Positions 1 through 9,401 are shown, numbered from the stretch's first letter. The stretch is 64,000 bases of DNA from Candidatus Brocadia sp. (GCA_013360945.1 JABWAQ010000002.1:1-64000), one strand, 5' to 3'. Translations and numbers: made by a program. Notes: generated by a model not told the origin, from the sequence alone.

Positions 1-600
1 CAGGCCGGCTTTAGAGGGCTTTCCTCCATCTCTTGTGCAGCTTTTGCACGATTCCAGTCCCTTAAGGGACTTTCCTTTGTGCGCCTGCGGCGCACAATCG
101 TCGATGATAACGGCAGAACCCTTTCTGACGGCGAGGTTGGAGAGTTGGTGCTCACTCCATTTCAGATAGAGGGAATGCCGCTGATACGCTATAAAACAGG
201 AGACATTACTTTTAAAATGTCAGAACCATGCCCGTGTGGAAGGAAGTCTGTCCGCATTGGTCCAATTCTCGGGAGGAAACATCACAAGCTGAAGGTCAAA
301 GGCGTTACGCTTTATCCACAGACCATTGGGAATGCCCTTCTCGATGTAAAGGGAGTGATTAATTATCAGATAGAAGCATACACGGGCGATGATCAGACAG
401 ACCACATACTCCTCTGGATTGGCTCCTATAATACCAAGAGAGACTTTCTGGCATCATTGCATGATACCATCCATGCCAGGGCCAGGATAAGACCTACCGT
501 AAAAATTGAACATCCGGAGGAGGTGGAAAAGAGGCTTTTTGAAGGGGGAAGCAGAAAGGCAATTACCTTTAAGGACAGGAGATTTAAATTGTATGAGTAA
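1..600 (+). CDS. Acyl-CoA/phenylacetate-CoA ligase (PaaK family), C-terminal part
   Basis: This is the 3' end of an adenylate-forming ligase gene entering from the left edge. Such enzymes activate a carboxylic acid as acyl-AMP and then as a thioester. The visible part has the conserved stretch GEVGELVLTPF, then MPLIRYKTGD (the A5/A8-like region with the hinge Asp), a CPCGR motif and the PaaK-type C-terminal lid domain. The frame is open back to base 1, but the first 26 codons do not look like the family, so the true start or a frameshift lies upstream or here. The gene overlaps the next one by 8 nt and heads the visible part of the lipid-like operon, where it may load an acyl starter. Substrate is unknown. 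Confidence 0.8.
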   Translation, partial: QAGFRGLSSISCAAFARFQSLKGLSFVRLRRTIVDDNGRTLSDGEVGELVLTPFQIEGMPLIRYKTGDITFKMSEPCPCGRKSVRIGPILGRKHHKLKVKGVTLYPQTIGNALLDVKGVINYQIEAYTGDDQTDHILLWIGSYNTKRDFLASLHDTIHARARIRPTVKIEHPEEVEKRLFEGGSRKAITFKDRRFKLYE

Positions 601-1645
601 CACGACAGACACGGTTCACAAACTTGGTTTTGCAGATGATGAAATTGCCGAATGTCTTGAGAAAAAAGGATTGCTTTCCATAGAACTGGAGTTTACAAAA
701 AAATGCAATCTCAGATGTCTTTACTGTTACTCCAGTGCGGGAGATCCCTTTGAGAATGAATTGAATCTTGATGAATTAAAGTCGGTTATATCCCAGGCAA
801 AGGATCTGGGTGTTAAGAAAATAATACTTTTAGGAGGAGGTGAACCTCTGATATATAGCGGAGTAAGTAATGTCATAAATTATATAGATTCACTGGGATT
901 ACAACAGGTACTCTTTACGAACGGCACTCTCGTCACAAAGGAATGGGCACGGTTCCTTTTTCACAAAAAGGTAACGGTAATTACGAAGAGCAATAGCCTG
1001 AAATCCGAAGTTCAGGATATGCTTGCGGGGAGAAAAGGTGTCTTCGGCAGTATAAGAAAGGGGTTGGAATTTTTGCTGGATGCAGGGTATCCGAATGGAA
1101 AGGCGTCGTTAGGAATACAGACCATTATATGCAGGCAAAATATTGCCGAACTCCCGTCTATGTGGATATGGGCAAGGGAAAATCGCATTATTCCTTATTT
1201 TGAGATATTGACATATCAGGGCAGGGCAAAAGAAAATATAGACCTGAATGTGCCTGTTTCTGAAGTCAAATCGATATTTGAACGTTTAGAGACGATTGAC
1301 GGGGAAAGGTTTGGTATTCTATGGAAATCGCGCCCAACCATCGCAGCCTTTTCGTGCAAACGCCATTTTTACAGTTGCCTTATTAATTCACAGGGATACG
1401 TACAGCCGTGTCCGGGCATAGATATGTCTGTTGGAAATATCAGAGAAAAACCTCTGAGAGATATTCTGGAATCCAGTCATGTCATTACGAATCTCAGAAA
1501 TATCTCCGAAAAGATTGAAGGCACTTGTAAAACGTGTGAGTATCGTTATGAATGTTATGGATGCCGGGGAAATGCATATCAAATTACCGGCAATTATCTG
1601 TCATCTGACCCGACGTGTTGGCGCTTCAAGAAAAATCACGGATGA
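593..1645 (+). CDS. Radical SAM/SPASM domain protein
   Basis: A 350-residue radical SAM enzyme. The [4Fe-4S] motif is C38-x3-C42-x2-C45 (CNLRCLYC), followed by a glycine-rich LLGGGEPL SAM-binding strand. The C-terminal SPASM-like region has many cysteines (FSCKRHFYSC, CPG, GTCKTCEYRYECYGCRG) that should bind auxiliary Fe-S clusters. The start was set at the ATG at 593 because an AGGACAGGAG ribosome site lies just upstream and the coding sense upstream of it belongs to the ligase gene. SPASM proteins usually modify peptides, but here the gene sits between a ligase and lipid genes, so a carbon-chain radical reaction is possible. This is inference; the substrate is unknown. Confidence 0.85.
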   Translation: MSNTTDTVHKLGFADDEIAECLEKKGLLSIELEFTKKCNLRCLYCYSSAGDPFENELNLDELKSVISQAKDLGVKKIILLGGGEPLIYSGVSNVINYIDSLGLQQVLFTNGTLVTKEWARFLFHKKVTVITKSNSLKSEVQDMLAGRKGVFGSIRKGLEFLLDAGYPNGKASLGIQTIICRQNIAELPSMWIWARENRIIPYFEILTYQGRAKENIDLNVPVSEVKSIFERLETIDGERFGILWKSRPTIAAFSCKRHFYSCLINSQGYVQPCPGIDMSVGNIREKPLRDILESSHVITNLRNISEKIEGTCKTCEYRYECYGCRGNAYQITGNYLSSDPTCWRFKKNHG

Positions 1646-3006
1646 AAATCCTGCTTATCTCTACCAATAACGAGAAGTACCCATATCCTGTGGCGCCGAT
1701 TGGCGCTGCATATATCTCAAAAGCATTACGAAACAAGGGGTATCATGTTAAGATCATCGATCTTTCTTTTGTGGAAGACGATTGTGCGGTTATCAGGGAT
1801 GTCCTGAAAGATTTTGTCCCCCATGTTATTGGCATATCGATAAGGAATATCGACAATCTCACCTATGGCAAAAGCATTTTCTATATGCCAAGAATCAGGT
1901 ATATTGTAGACTTCATTAAAAGGCTCACATCCGTTCCGTTAGTGGTTGGAGGCTCTGGCTTCTCCATCTTTCCTGAAGAAATTTTGCGATATCTAAAATT
2001 GGAAACAGGCATCGTCGGGGAAGGCGAAACGGCATTTGCCCTGGTTGTCGAAGCTATTGAAAAGGGTAAAGGCCTGGACAATATCCAAAACCTCTGTTAT
2101 TTACAAGATGATAAATTTTATTCCAACAGCATTGCATATACGCAAATTAACAATCGGCCTGACAGATCCCTTTTAAGTAACAGAATGTATTTTGAACTTG
2201 GTGGCATGGCCAATATTCAGTCAAAGAGAGGATGTCCGTTTAAATGTACGTATTGTACATACCCATGCATTGAAGGCAATAAACTGAGATTGAGAGAACC
2301 CATTGATGTCGTGGAAGAACTCAGGGAGATGCGGATTGATTACGGTATTGATTATGTCTTCTTTGTGGATGATATCTTTAATTTCCCGGAGGAACACGCA
2401 GTTGCCATATGCGAAGAAATAGTCAGAAATAATGTTACGGTAAACTGGACTTGTTTTGCAACACCCAAAGGCATGACACAGAAACTTGCAGCACTTATGA
2501 AAACGGCAGGATGTAAAGGTGTCGAATTCGGATCAGATGCAGGTTCCGAAAAGACACTCAAAGGACTGAGTAAGCATTTTACCCATGATGACATTGCATA
2601 TGCTGCTGAGTGTTGCGGGGAAATTGGCCTTCCTCATGCCCATTATATTATCATTGGCGGTCCCGGAGAAGACCATGAAACACTGCAGGAAACATTTGCC
2701 TTTTTTGAAAAAATCAATCCAACCGCAGTTATTGCCTTGCTGGGATTGCGAATCTATCCAAATACACGGCTTCATAGTAAATCGATAGAAGACGGTGTAA
2801 TTGAAAAAGACAGAAATTTGCTTGAACCTGCGTTTTATTTAACCCCGGAGATGGATACGACTGCAATATTCCGGAATATTTCAGAACATGCAGGGAAGCA
2901 TCAAAACTGGATCGTGCCCGGACTTGATATTAGATGCGATACGAATATGTTGGCAGTATTAAGGAAAATGGGCAAGAAAGGTCCATTATGGGACATGCTC
3001 TCGTAA
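1642..3006 (+). CDS. B12-binding-domain radical SAM protein
   Basis: A 454-residue protein with an N-terminal Rossmann-like cobalamin-binding domain (residues about 1-140) and a radical SAM core with C198-x3-C202-x2-C205 (CPFKCTYC). The start at 1642 forms an ATGA overlap with the preceding stop, indicating translational coupling. The classical DxHxxG cobalamin motif is not seen where expected (DLSFVEDD instead), although the VVGGSGFS glycine strand is present. That suggests base-off/His-off B12 binding or loss of B12. Members of this class methylate unactivated carbons or build rings (as BchE does). With the neighbouring SPASM enzyme it is the best candidate here for unusual C-C bond chemistry on an ACP-bound chain. 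Confidence 0.85.
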   Translation: MKILLISTNNEKYPYPVAPIGAAYISKALRNKGYHVKIIDLSFVEDDCAVIRDVLKDFVPHVIGISIRNIDNLTYGKSIFYMPRIRYIVDFIKRLTSVPLVVGGSGFSIFPEEILRYLKLETGIVGEGETAFALVVEAIEKGKGLDNIQNLCYLQDDKFYSNSIAYTQINNRPDRSLLSNRMYFELGGMANIQSKRGCPFKCTYCTYPCIEGNKLRLREPIDVVEELREMRIDYGIDYVFFVDDIFNFPEEHAVAICEEIVRNNVTVNWTCFATPKGMTQKLAALMKTAGCKGVEFGSDAGSEKTLKGLSKHFTHDDIAYAAECCGEIGLPHAHYIIIGGPGEDHETLQETFAFFEKINPTAVIALLGLRIYPNTRLHSKSIEDGVIEKDRNLLEPAFYLTPEMDTTAIFRNISEHAGKHQNWIVPGLDIRCDTNMLAVLRKMGKKGPLWDMLS

Positions 3007-3076
3007 TGGTAAAGACGTTTAACGACTAAACATCGGCAATTTTTGCCGATAAGGCTTTTCAATATATAATATGAAT

Positions 3077-3152
3077 AAAATTAACCCTGACAGGGTTGAC
3101 TCACAAATTTCATGCTTCGGATTTTGTCTTTTCCTACTCGTTCATGTTAGGT
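3077..3152 (+). promoter_or_regulatory. Dispersed leader repeat upstream of fabG-like gene
   Basis: A stretch of about 75 nt in the 155-nt gap between the radical SAM gene and the fabG-like gene. It is clearly similar to the leader of the gene at 33851: both contain AATTAACCCTG, then GGTTGACT, then TGCTTCGGATTTTG, then ACTCGTTC and TTAGG. The final TTAGG (3147-3151) lies 10 nt before the ATG at 3162 and may be the ribosome site. The repeat may mark a mobile 5' leader; see the findings. Confidence 0.55.
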
Positions 3153-3161
3153 CATATGAAA

Positions 3162-3899
3162 ATGAGCACACAAAGAGTTGTTCTTGTTACAGGCGGGAGC
3201 AGGGGAATAGGAAAGGCAATATCTGCGGCTTTTGCCGCAAATGGGGACACGGTAATTATAAATTATCATACATCATTTGATGAGGCAAATAAACTGAAGT
3301 TGGAATTATTGCCAGGAAATGCCTCCGTTTCTCTTGAACAGGCTGATGTGTCGGATTATCCACAAGTAAAACGGATGGTTGCCAATATCCTGGAAAAGTT
3401 CGGGAAAATCGATGTGGTGGTAAATAATGCCGGTATTGTCAGAGACGGTTTTTTGATGCTTATGCCGGAAAGAGACTGGAATGATGTTATTGCTATAAAC
3501 CTGAACGGTGTTTTCAACTGTTCAAAGGCTGTGTCAGAACCAATGATCAGTCAAAGGAACGGTATAATAATCAATATTGCTTCCTTGAGCGGAATTACGG
3601 GACTGCCTGGTCAGGCAAATTATTCAGCTGCCAAAGGCGGCGTCATTGCCTTTACAAAGGCGCTTTCAAAGGAACTTGCATCTTTTAATATACGGGTTAA
3701 CGCCGTTGCTCCTGGAGTAATAGAAACGGAAATTGTCGATTCACTTAACGAGAGTATAAAAAATAATTTTCTCAACGCTATTCCTATGAAAAGATTCGGG
3801 AAACCGGAGGAGGTTGCATCTGTTGTTAAGTTCCTTGCATCACCGGATGCCGTCTATATCACGGGAGAAACTATTTGTGTTACGGGAGGACTCCATTGA
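3162..3899 (+). CDS. fabG: 3-oxoacyl-ACP reductase (SDR family, FabG-like)
   Basis: A 245-residue classical short-chain dehydrogenase that should reduce a 3-oxoacyl-ACP to 3-hydroxyacyl-ACP with NADPH. Visible are the TGGSRGIG nucleotide loop near the N-terminus, NNAG, the catalytic Ser in NIASLSG and the YSAAK Tyr/Lys pair, and a C-terminal YITGETICVTGG that is typical of FabG. The start at 3162 was preferred to 3156 because TTAGG is then 10 nt rather than 4 nt upstream. It overlaps the ACP start by one base. It belongs to the same operon as the ACP and dehydratase, so it probably acts in a dedicated chain-building pathway rather than housekeeping fatty acid synthesis. Confidence 0.88.
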   Translation: MSTQRVVLVTGGSRGIGKAISAAFAANGDTVIINYHTSFDEANKLKLELLPGNASVSLEQADVSDYPQVKRMVANILEKFGKIDVVVNNAGIVRDGFLMLMPERDWNDVIAINLNGVFNCSKAVSEPMISQRNGIIINIASLSGITGLPGQANYSAAKGGVIAFTKALSKELASFNIRVNAVAPGVIETEIVDSLNESIKNNFLNAIPMKRFGKPEEVASVVKFLASPDAVYITGETICVTGGLH

Positions 3900-4150
3900 T
3901 GTCTGACACAATTCTAAAACTGAAAGATCTGCTGATAACAAGGTTAAAACTCAAGGTAAAAGCGGAGGGTATACAAGAGGATACACCCTTGTTCGGACCA
4001 AACAGCCTTGGCCTCGATTCCATTGATGTGCTGGAACTGATTATCGGCATCAAAAAGACCTTTGGTGTTGAAATACCTGACAAGGAAACCGCGGAAAAGA
4101 TATTTATCACGGTAGGCGCAATAGCACAATACATAGAAGAAAAAAGATGA
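3899..4150 (+). CDS. acpP: Acyl carrier protein
   Basis: A small acidic protein of 83 residues with the phosphopantetheine attachment motif [11 protein letters not shown]; the Ser in DSID is the modified residue. Length and helix pattern fit a discrete type II carrier protein. The ATG overlaps the fabG stop by one base (TGATG), and the stop overlaps the next gene's ATG (ATGA), so reductase, carrier and dehydratase are translationally coupled. It is probably the carrier on which the product of this cluster is assembled. A separate housekeeping ACP would be expected elsewhere in the genome. Confidence 0.9.
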   Translation: MSDTILKLKDLLITRLKLKVKAEGIQEDTPLFGPNSLGLDSIDVLELIIGIKKTFGVEIPDKETAEKIFITVGAIAQYIEEKR

Positions 4151-4563
4151 CGGTTCCCTATCTGACTCCAAGGGCCATACTCCCCCATTCTTACCCTTTT
4201 CTTCTGATTGACAGAATACTTGACCTCGACGAAGGCAAACGCATTGTATGTCTGAAAAATGTGACTATAAACGAGGAATTTTTTCAAGGACATTTCAAGG
4301 ATAATCCTGTAATGCCGGGGTCTCTTATTATAGAAGCAATGGCACAAACGTCTGGATTAATAATTGTTAAAGAAAAATCAGGAATGGCTTATTTGGGCAT
4401 GATAAAAGATGCAAAATTCAGAAAAATGGTTGTGCCTGGTGACCAGCTTGTTATTACCTCATCTCTCATAGATAAGTTTCCACCATTTTATGTCTTTGCA
4501 GTTGTTGCATCAGTTGGAAGCGGAATTGTCTCTGAAGCAGAGATAACCCTTTCTTTAAGTTGA
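4147..4563 (+). CDS. 3-hydroxyacyl-ACP dehydratase, FabZ/FabA-like hotdog protein
   Basis: A 138-residue single hotdog-fold protein that should dehydrate 3-hydroxyacyl-ACP to the 2-enoyl form. The catalytic pair is visible: His14 in [13 protein letters not shown] and Glu63 in [11 protein letters not shown], with [11 protein letters not shown] between them, exactly in FabZ order. The gene starts within the ACP stop (ATGA). No ketosynthase or enoyl reductase is visible in the window. A pathway with reductase and dehydratase but no enoyl reductase would leave polyunsaturated chains, which is the expected precursor type both for aryl polyenes and for proposed ladderane routes (inference). Confidence 0.88.
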   Translation: MTVPYLTPRAILPHSYPFLLIDRILDLDEGKRIVCLKNVTINEEFFQGHFKDNPVMPGSLIIEAMAQTSGLIIVKEKSGMAYLGMIKDAKFRKMVVPGDQLVITSSLIDKFPPFYVFAVVASVGSGIVSEAEITLSLS

Positions 4564-4576
4564 TCGGCATGGCTCT

Positions 4577-5407
4577 ATGAAATACGTCAATTGTAATCTC
4601 TGCAATACTGATGATACTTTTCTTGTTACGACACAAAATGGTTATAAGGTTGTACAATGTAAAAAGTGTGGTCTTGTATATGTGAATCCCAGACCAGACA
4701 ACGAGACGCTAAAGCATCTCTATGCTGAATATCACCAGAGAAACGGCAAAGACGCGCACGACTGGGCAAAGCTTATGGGAAAAAACTTTAAGGAGGTTTT
4801 ATTGTTTTTGAACAAAGCGCTTCCAGGCAAGGGAAAGCTACTTGATATTGGGTGTGGTTACGGACACTTTATCGAGATAATGAAACATCAAGGATGGTCT
4901 GTATATGGAATCGATCTTTCTTCTAAGGTATTGCTCTATGCAAAAGAAAAAGGACTGGATGTTTTTGAAATATCTGTAGACAACGTATCATTTCCTGGCA
5001 AATATTTTGACGCAGTAACGGCATTTTACGTGTTAGAACATTTAACAAATCCACTTCATGCACTTCAAAATATTTTTAAAATGCTAAAACCACATGGGAT
5101 TCTTGTCTTGCGAGTTCCGCACACAACACCTATCGTCCGATTTCTTTCGGTTTTCAAAATAAAAAATAATCTTTATGATATTCCTTATCATTTATTTGAT
5201 TATTCACCGGCGACAATAACTCAACTCTTAAAAAAATCAGGGTTTTCCACGGTTAGTGTAATGCCTGGGTGTCCGACGATACCTGTCAATGCTTTTGAGA
5301 GGATTGTTTCTTTGGTATCGGGAAGTCTTTCCAAATTTCTTTTTGCAATAAGCGCTGGAAAATTTCTCTTACCCGGGACAAGCAAGACCATTTTTGCTTT
5401 CAAATAA
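4577..5407 (+). CDS. Class I SAM-dependent methyltransferase with N-terminal zinc ribbon
   Basis: A 276-residue protein. An N-terminal C6-x2-C9 and C28-x2-C31 pair suggests a small zinc ribbon, followed by a Methyltransf_11/23-type domain with the SAM motif LLDIGCGYGHF and an acidic GIDLS after strand 2. It is typical of methyltransferases associated with cell-surface glycan or polyketide clusters; aryl-polyene clusters also carry a methyltransferase. It follows the dehydratase by 13 nt. The target (aryl, hydroxyl or sugar) cannot be told from sequence. Confidence 0.8.
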   Translation: MKYVNCNLCNTDDTFLVTTQNGYKVVQCKKCGLVYVNPRPDNETLKHLYAEYHQRNGKDAHDWAKLMGKNFKEVLLFLNKALPGKGKLLDIGCGYGHFIEIMKHQGWSVYGIDLSSKVLLYAKEKGLDVFEISVDNVSFPGKYFDAVTAFYVLEHLTNPLHALQNIFKMLKPHGILVLRVPHTTPIVRFLSVFKIKNNLYDIPYHLFDYSPATITQLLKKSGFSTVSVMPGCPTIPVNAFERIVSLVSGSLSKFLFAISAGKFLLPGTSKTIFAFK

Positions 5408-5434
5408 AAGAAAAAAAGACTTAGGCACTGCAAG

Positions 5435-7966
5435 ATGAAAAGTATGAAATTAGAACATCTTCTGAGAAAAATCGCATTTGTTATTTTCCTGCACCACAAG
5501 AAAATAGTCATCCTCTTTTCTGTTTTGATTATTGCCTCATTCTACACTATTTTTCATATGAAAATTGAATCCGATGTTTTAGACGTGCTCCCTTCCGGAA
5601 ATAAAACGGTTGCTCAATATAAGGATTTTATAGAAAAATATGGAACCATGGATAACATTGTATTTATCGTGGAATCGGAAGATAATAACATTAGCGAAAA
5701 CATAGACCTTATTGAAAAGATTGCCGGGAATCTTTCCAAATCTCCCCTAATAGAATATGTTGATTACGGTCCACTAAACTATAAGAACGAAGTATTTATA
5801 AGATATTTACCACTCTTTCTTGATGAAGCCGGGATAAAATCTCTTAAGAAAAGATTAACACCACAAGGAATTAAACAGCAAGTCAAAATAAACCACGACA
5901 AGCTTGTTTCATCTCTTAGCTCACCTTTTGATTATGAAATGATTGCAGGAGATCCACTCAATTTACATACTATTCTGAGGGCTAGTTTGTTAAAACGGTA
6001 TCAGGCGGGCAAATTAGATTTAAGCATGGGGTATTATTTCACGAAAGATCATTCTGCCGCTCTCCTTCTTGCTAAACCCACAGGTAAGGGCAGAGATATG
6101 GCTTTCGTAAAGGAATTAAAAAAAGAATTGGATCGTATTATCTTTTCGGCATTACAAGAGTGTCGCAATCCTCCTGGCATAAAAATTGGGATAACAGGAG
6201 GGCATGCAATTGCGGAAGATATTCGTCAGATTATTAAACATGATGTTACTGTATCTTCTGCACTCTCTATTATTCTTATTGGATTGCTTATAATGCTGGC
6301 ATATAGGGTGAGATTAAAGATTCTTTCCGTAATTGGATTAACTATGTTCGCGTCTCTGGCCGTGACGTTAGCATTCGATTATCTCCTTTTTGGAAGTTTA
6401 AATATTGTAACGAGCGCTGTTGTGGCAATACTTATTGATATTTATGTGGATTATTCTTTGCATATGGTAAAAAGATATTGCGATGAATTTAAAAAACATA
6501 ATAATCCATATATGGCGTTAGAAGTAACCCTTACGAGAACCGGTCCGGCCATAATCTTGTCTGCCCTGACAACTTCTCTGTCTTTTTTCTGTATCCTTGT
6601 AACAAACTTTAAAGGGTTGTATGAGCTTGGGGTAGTATCCGGAATAGGTGTTATTTTAAGCATGATGTGCAATTTGTTTTTGATGAATGCACTTCTTGTG
6701 TGGATCAGTAAATCTGGTTTGCAGCGAATACAATACGGAAGAAATTTCTTTCCTGGAAGCGGGAATTTTACCAATTTTCTCATAGGGAAAACGAAATATG
6801 TTCTTACATTGAGTGCCCTTTTAGTTTGTTTGGCGGGATTCGGAATAGCCCGATTAAAATTTAACAATAATCCGGATTCGCTTGCGCCCGTGGATAGTCC
6901 CGCCATTCTCTCAGGAAAGAAGCTGAGTGAAAAAATAGGGAAAAAGGGAGAACCTCTGAATATTATAATTACATCAGATAGTAAAGAAGAACTCAGCCGC
7001 GCCTTCAATGAACTGGAAACCGTGTCTACCCGGTGGAAGCACGCCAAGGTAATTGAGGGTTATAGTTCATTAAATACATTTATGCCTAAGCCATCGGATC
7101 AATTAATAAATGTGAATGCCTTAAGAAAAATTGGACATGACAGTTTATTAAGAGTGGATTCTTTAGAAAAAGTACTTATATCTGCCCTTGGAAAAAATGG
7201 TTTCATGTTTGAAAAAGATTACATTAAAAAATATTTACGCGAGACAGTAACGACACTTAATACTATCAAACCTATAGGATTTGACGAACTTGAGGCAATG
7301 TCAATGCCCAATGTAACTCATTTTTATAATAAACGTGATTTATCAATCGCTGCGTATCTTTATCCAACGGCAAAAGGATGGGATAAACAGACCGTGGATA
7401 CAATACAGGATTATATTATATCGAAAGGTGGAAATTGGGTGCTCGTAGGTAAGCCTATTCTTTTTAATGAAATACAAGCATCTATTATCTGGAACAGTGG
7501 AACTGCAACCGCATTAACAGTTTTACTGAATCTCATTATTATCTATTGGCATTTTAGAAAATTTCTGGTAGTCGTTTTGGTTATGCTACCTGTGACACTT
7601 GGATTCGTGTTTACTGTGGGAATAATGGGGTACGCAAACATCTCCTTTAATGTTTTTAATGTCAGTGCAATTGCGCTCATCTTTGGACTGGGAGTTGATT
7701 ATGGCATATACGTTATACAGGCGTATCTGATGGAGGATACCATGGATGTCGGAAATGCCCTTCGCATTAGTGGGAAAAACGTGGTTATGTGTGCCGCGAC
7801 AACCATAGCCGGTTGTGGAAGCCTGATTACCGCAAAATTCATTGGGATTGCCACGATAGGTCTTGTTCTTAGCATCGGCGCTATTACCTGTGCTTTTGCC
7901 GCGCTCGTTATATTGCCTGCAATCATCAGCCTGAAAGGGAAAAGACTTTGCCATGCAAGACTATGA
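5435..7966 (+). CDS. MMPL/RND-family lipid exporter
   Basis: An 843-residue integral membrane protein of the RND superfamily (MMPL or hopanoid-exporter-like). It has the duplicated layout: TM1 near residues 22-42, a periplasmic loop of about 230 residues, a five-helix bundle near 275-440, a second TM near 455-475, a second loop and a final five-helix bundle near 690-835. Acidic residues lie in membrane segments (VAILIDIYVDYSLH; ALIFGLGVDYGIYV), as in proton-driven RND pumps. Such exporters occur in aryl-polyene and mycobacterial lipid clusters. In an anammox cell it could move the product between membranes, including to the anammoxosome; that placement is inference. Its 3' end overlaps the desaturase gene by 14 nt. 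Confidence 0.85.
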   Translation: MKSMKLEHLLRKIAFVIFLHHKKIVILFSVLIIASFYTIFHMKIESDVLDVLPSGNKTVAQYKDFIEKYGTMDNIVFIVESEDNNISENIDLIEKIAGNLSKSPLIEYVDYGPLNYKNEVFIRYLPLFLDEAGIKSLKKRLTPQGIKQQVKINHDKLVSSLSSPFDYEMIAGDPLNLHTILRASLLKRYQAGKLDLSMGYYFTKDHSAALLLAKPTGKGRDMAFVKELKKELDRIIFSALQECRNPPGIKIGITGGHAIAEDIRQIIKHDVTVSSALSIILIGLLIMLAYRVRLKILSVIGLTMFASLAVTLAFDYLLFGSLNIVTSAVVAILIDIYVDYSLHMVKRYCDEFKKHNNPYMALEVTLTRTGPAIILSALTTSLSFFCILVTNFKGLYELGVVSGIGVILSMMCNLFLMNALLVWISKSGLQRIQYGRNFFPGSGNFTNFLIGKTKYVLTLSALLVCLAGFGIARLKFNNNPDSLAPVDSPAILSGKKLSEKIGKKGEPLNIIITSDSKEELSRAFNELETVSTRWKHAKVIEGYSSLNTFMPKPSDQLINVNALRKIGHDSLLRVDSLEKVLISALGKNGFMFEKDYIKKYLRETVTTLNTIKPIGFDELEAMSMPNVTHFYNKRDLSIAAYLYPTAKGWDKQTVDTIQDYIISKGGNWVLVGKPILFNEIQASIIWNSGTATALTVLLNLIIIYWHFRKFLVVVLVMLPVTLGFVFTVGIMGYANISFNVFNVSAIALIFGLGVDYGIYVIQAYLMEDTMDVGNALRISGKNVVMCAATTIAGCGSLITAKFIGIATIGLVLSIGAITCAFAALVILPAIISLKGKRLCHARL

Positions 7967-9401
7967 TGTAATAGTTATCGGAAGCGGGATTGGCGGTCTC
8001 ATAAGTGCCGGAATTCTTGTATCGAGAGGTTTAAAAATACTCCTTATAGAAAAAAATGTAAATCCAGGCGGGTATCTCGTGTCGTTTCAAAGAGGGGACT
8101 TTGTTTTTGATGCTGCAGTCGACTGCTTTTCCGGTGTTGAAAATGGTGGATTGATAAACAATGTTTTAAAGCTCCTCGGCGTTGATAGCCAAGTGCATTT
8201 TGTGCGTGTTGACCCTGTACGGGTGAGCATTTTTCCTGATATGAAGGTTGCTGTCGATTCAAATATGGATGCCTATAAAAAAAGATTGATGTCGTATTTT
8301 CCTTTAGAGGGTGCAGCCCTTGTAACCTTTTTCAAACTGTTAGAAGATATGTACATAGAGCTCCAAACGGCAATAAACATGCTGTTAAGTATAGGGGAAT
8401 TCAACAAGGCTGGCGCTCTGATGATGCGACTTGGGAACATGTCCTATTTGCAGTTGCTTAACGACTTCTTCACAGATGCCAAACTAAAATCCATTCTATC
8501 AGACAGATGCACCTTTGTTGGACTCTCTCCTTCTAAAGCATCTGCGCTTACAATGGCCATTATGATGTTAAGTTATTTTAAATTTGGGGCGTACAGACCT
8601 GTTGGAGGTTCACAAAAATTGGCGGACGCTCTCGTTGAGGGCATCAGGAATAAAGGCGGCAGGATAATTTTTGGCAGTACCGTGCAAAAAATCCTTCTGA
8701 AATACGGAAAATGTGTTGGTATTCGATGTGAAAACGGTGATGAATATACTTCAAAAAACATTATATCAAATGTGGACTTTGTTTATACGTTCAATAATTT
8801 AATAGGTGGTGAATATGAATATTTTGCCAAAGATATGTTAAATAATGTAGGTGTTTCAACGTCTTATTTTATTTTGTATGCCGGGATTAAAGGGGATATT
8901 GAGCAGCACTCCAGTATTGGTTCTTTTCCTTCATATAGGATGGAAACTTATTTTCGGCCGGATAGAATATATCAGGAAGACGCAACTATAGGAATAACTA
9001 TTGCAAGTATTGAAGACAAAACCCGCGCACCGGCTGGAAGCCATACGGTAGTATTACATGAAATGGTTCAAGTATATGACGAAACATTAGACAAGGCACA
9101 TTGTACAAAAATGATTCTAAAAAAAGCAGAACGTATTCTTCCTCATTTGACAAACAACATAGTTGTCATGGATGCTGCAACACCAGAGACTCTCCTGAAA
9201 TTTACTGGCAATTATCATGGATCTGCATTTGGATGGAAACAGATACCAGGGTTCAGGGGCATAAAGGGGCCGGAAATAAAAAACTTATATATTGCTGGTC
9301 ATTGGGGAGGTATGGGTGGTGGGGTATTGGCTGCTGCGTATTCAGGAGCCAGGGCAGCGGGCGAAATTCTTACTAAGGAGGGAATACAAATTGACATCTA
9401 A
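7953..9401 (+). CDS. Phytoene desaturase-like FAD oxidoreductase (CrtI/CrtISO family)
   Basis: A 482-residue flavoprotein. The N-terminal dinucleotide motif VIGSGIGGLISAG with a following acidic residue (LLIEKN) and the C-terminal NLYIAGHWGGMGGG flavin motif define the CrtI/CrtISO/amine-oxidase-like family. These enzymes desaturate or isomerise polyene chains. No phytoene synthase or other carotenoid gene is present, so a carotenoid role is unlikely in this context. Desaturases of this type were singled out in published comparative genomics of proposed ladderane synthesis. It overlaps the exporter gene by 14 nt and the glycosyltransferase by 11 nt. Confidence 0.82.
   Translation: MQDYDVIVIGSGIGGLISAGILVSRGLKILLIEKNVNPGGYLVSFQRGDFVFDAAVDCFSGVENGGLINNVLKLLGVDSQVHFVRVDPVRVSIFPDMKVAVDSNMDAYKKRLMSYFPLEGAALVTFFKLLEDMYIELQTAINMLLSIGEFNKAGALMMRLGNMSYLQLLNDFFTDAKLKSILSDRCTFVGLSPSKASALTMAIMMLSYFKFGAYRPVGGSQKLADALVEGIRNKGGRIIFGSTVQKILLKYGKCVGIRCENGDEYTSKNIISNVDFVYTFNNLIGGEYEYFAKDMLNNVGVSTSYFILYAGIKGDIEQHSSIGSFPSYRMETYFRPDRIYQEDATIGITIASIEDKTRAPAGSHTVVLHEMVQVYDETLDKAHCTKMILKKAERILPHLTNNIVVMDAATPETLLKFTGNYHGSAFGWKQIPGFRGIKGPEIKNLYIAGHWGGMGGGVLAAAYSGARAAGEILTKEGIQIDI

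Noticed and set aside
6451-7047. 198-codon minus-strand frame
   Set aside because: It is opposite the MMPL gene, has no recognisable domain, no ribosome site and composition of an antisense shadow.
7953-9401. Carotenoid biosynthesis
   Set aside because: Only a CrtI-like gene is present; no crtB, crtE or cyclase, and its neighbours are fatty-acid-type genes.
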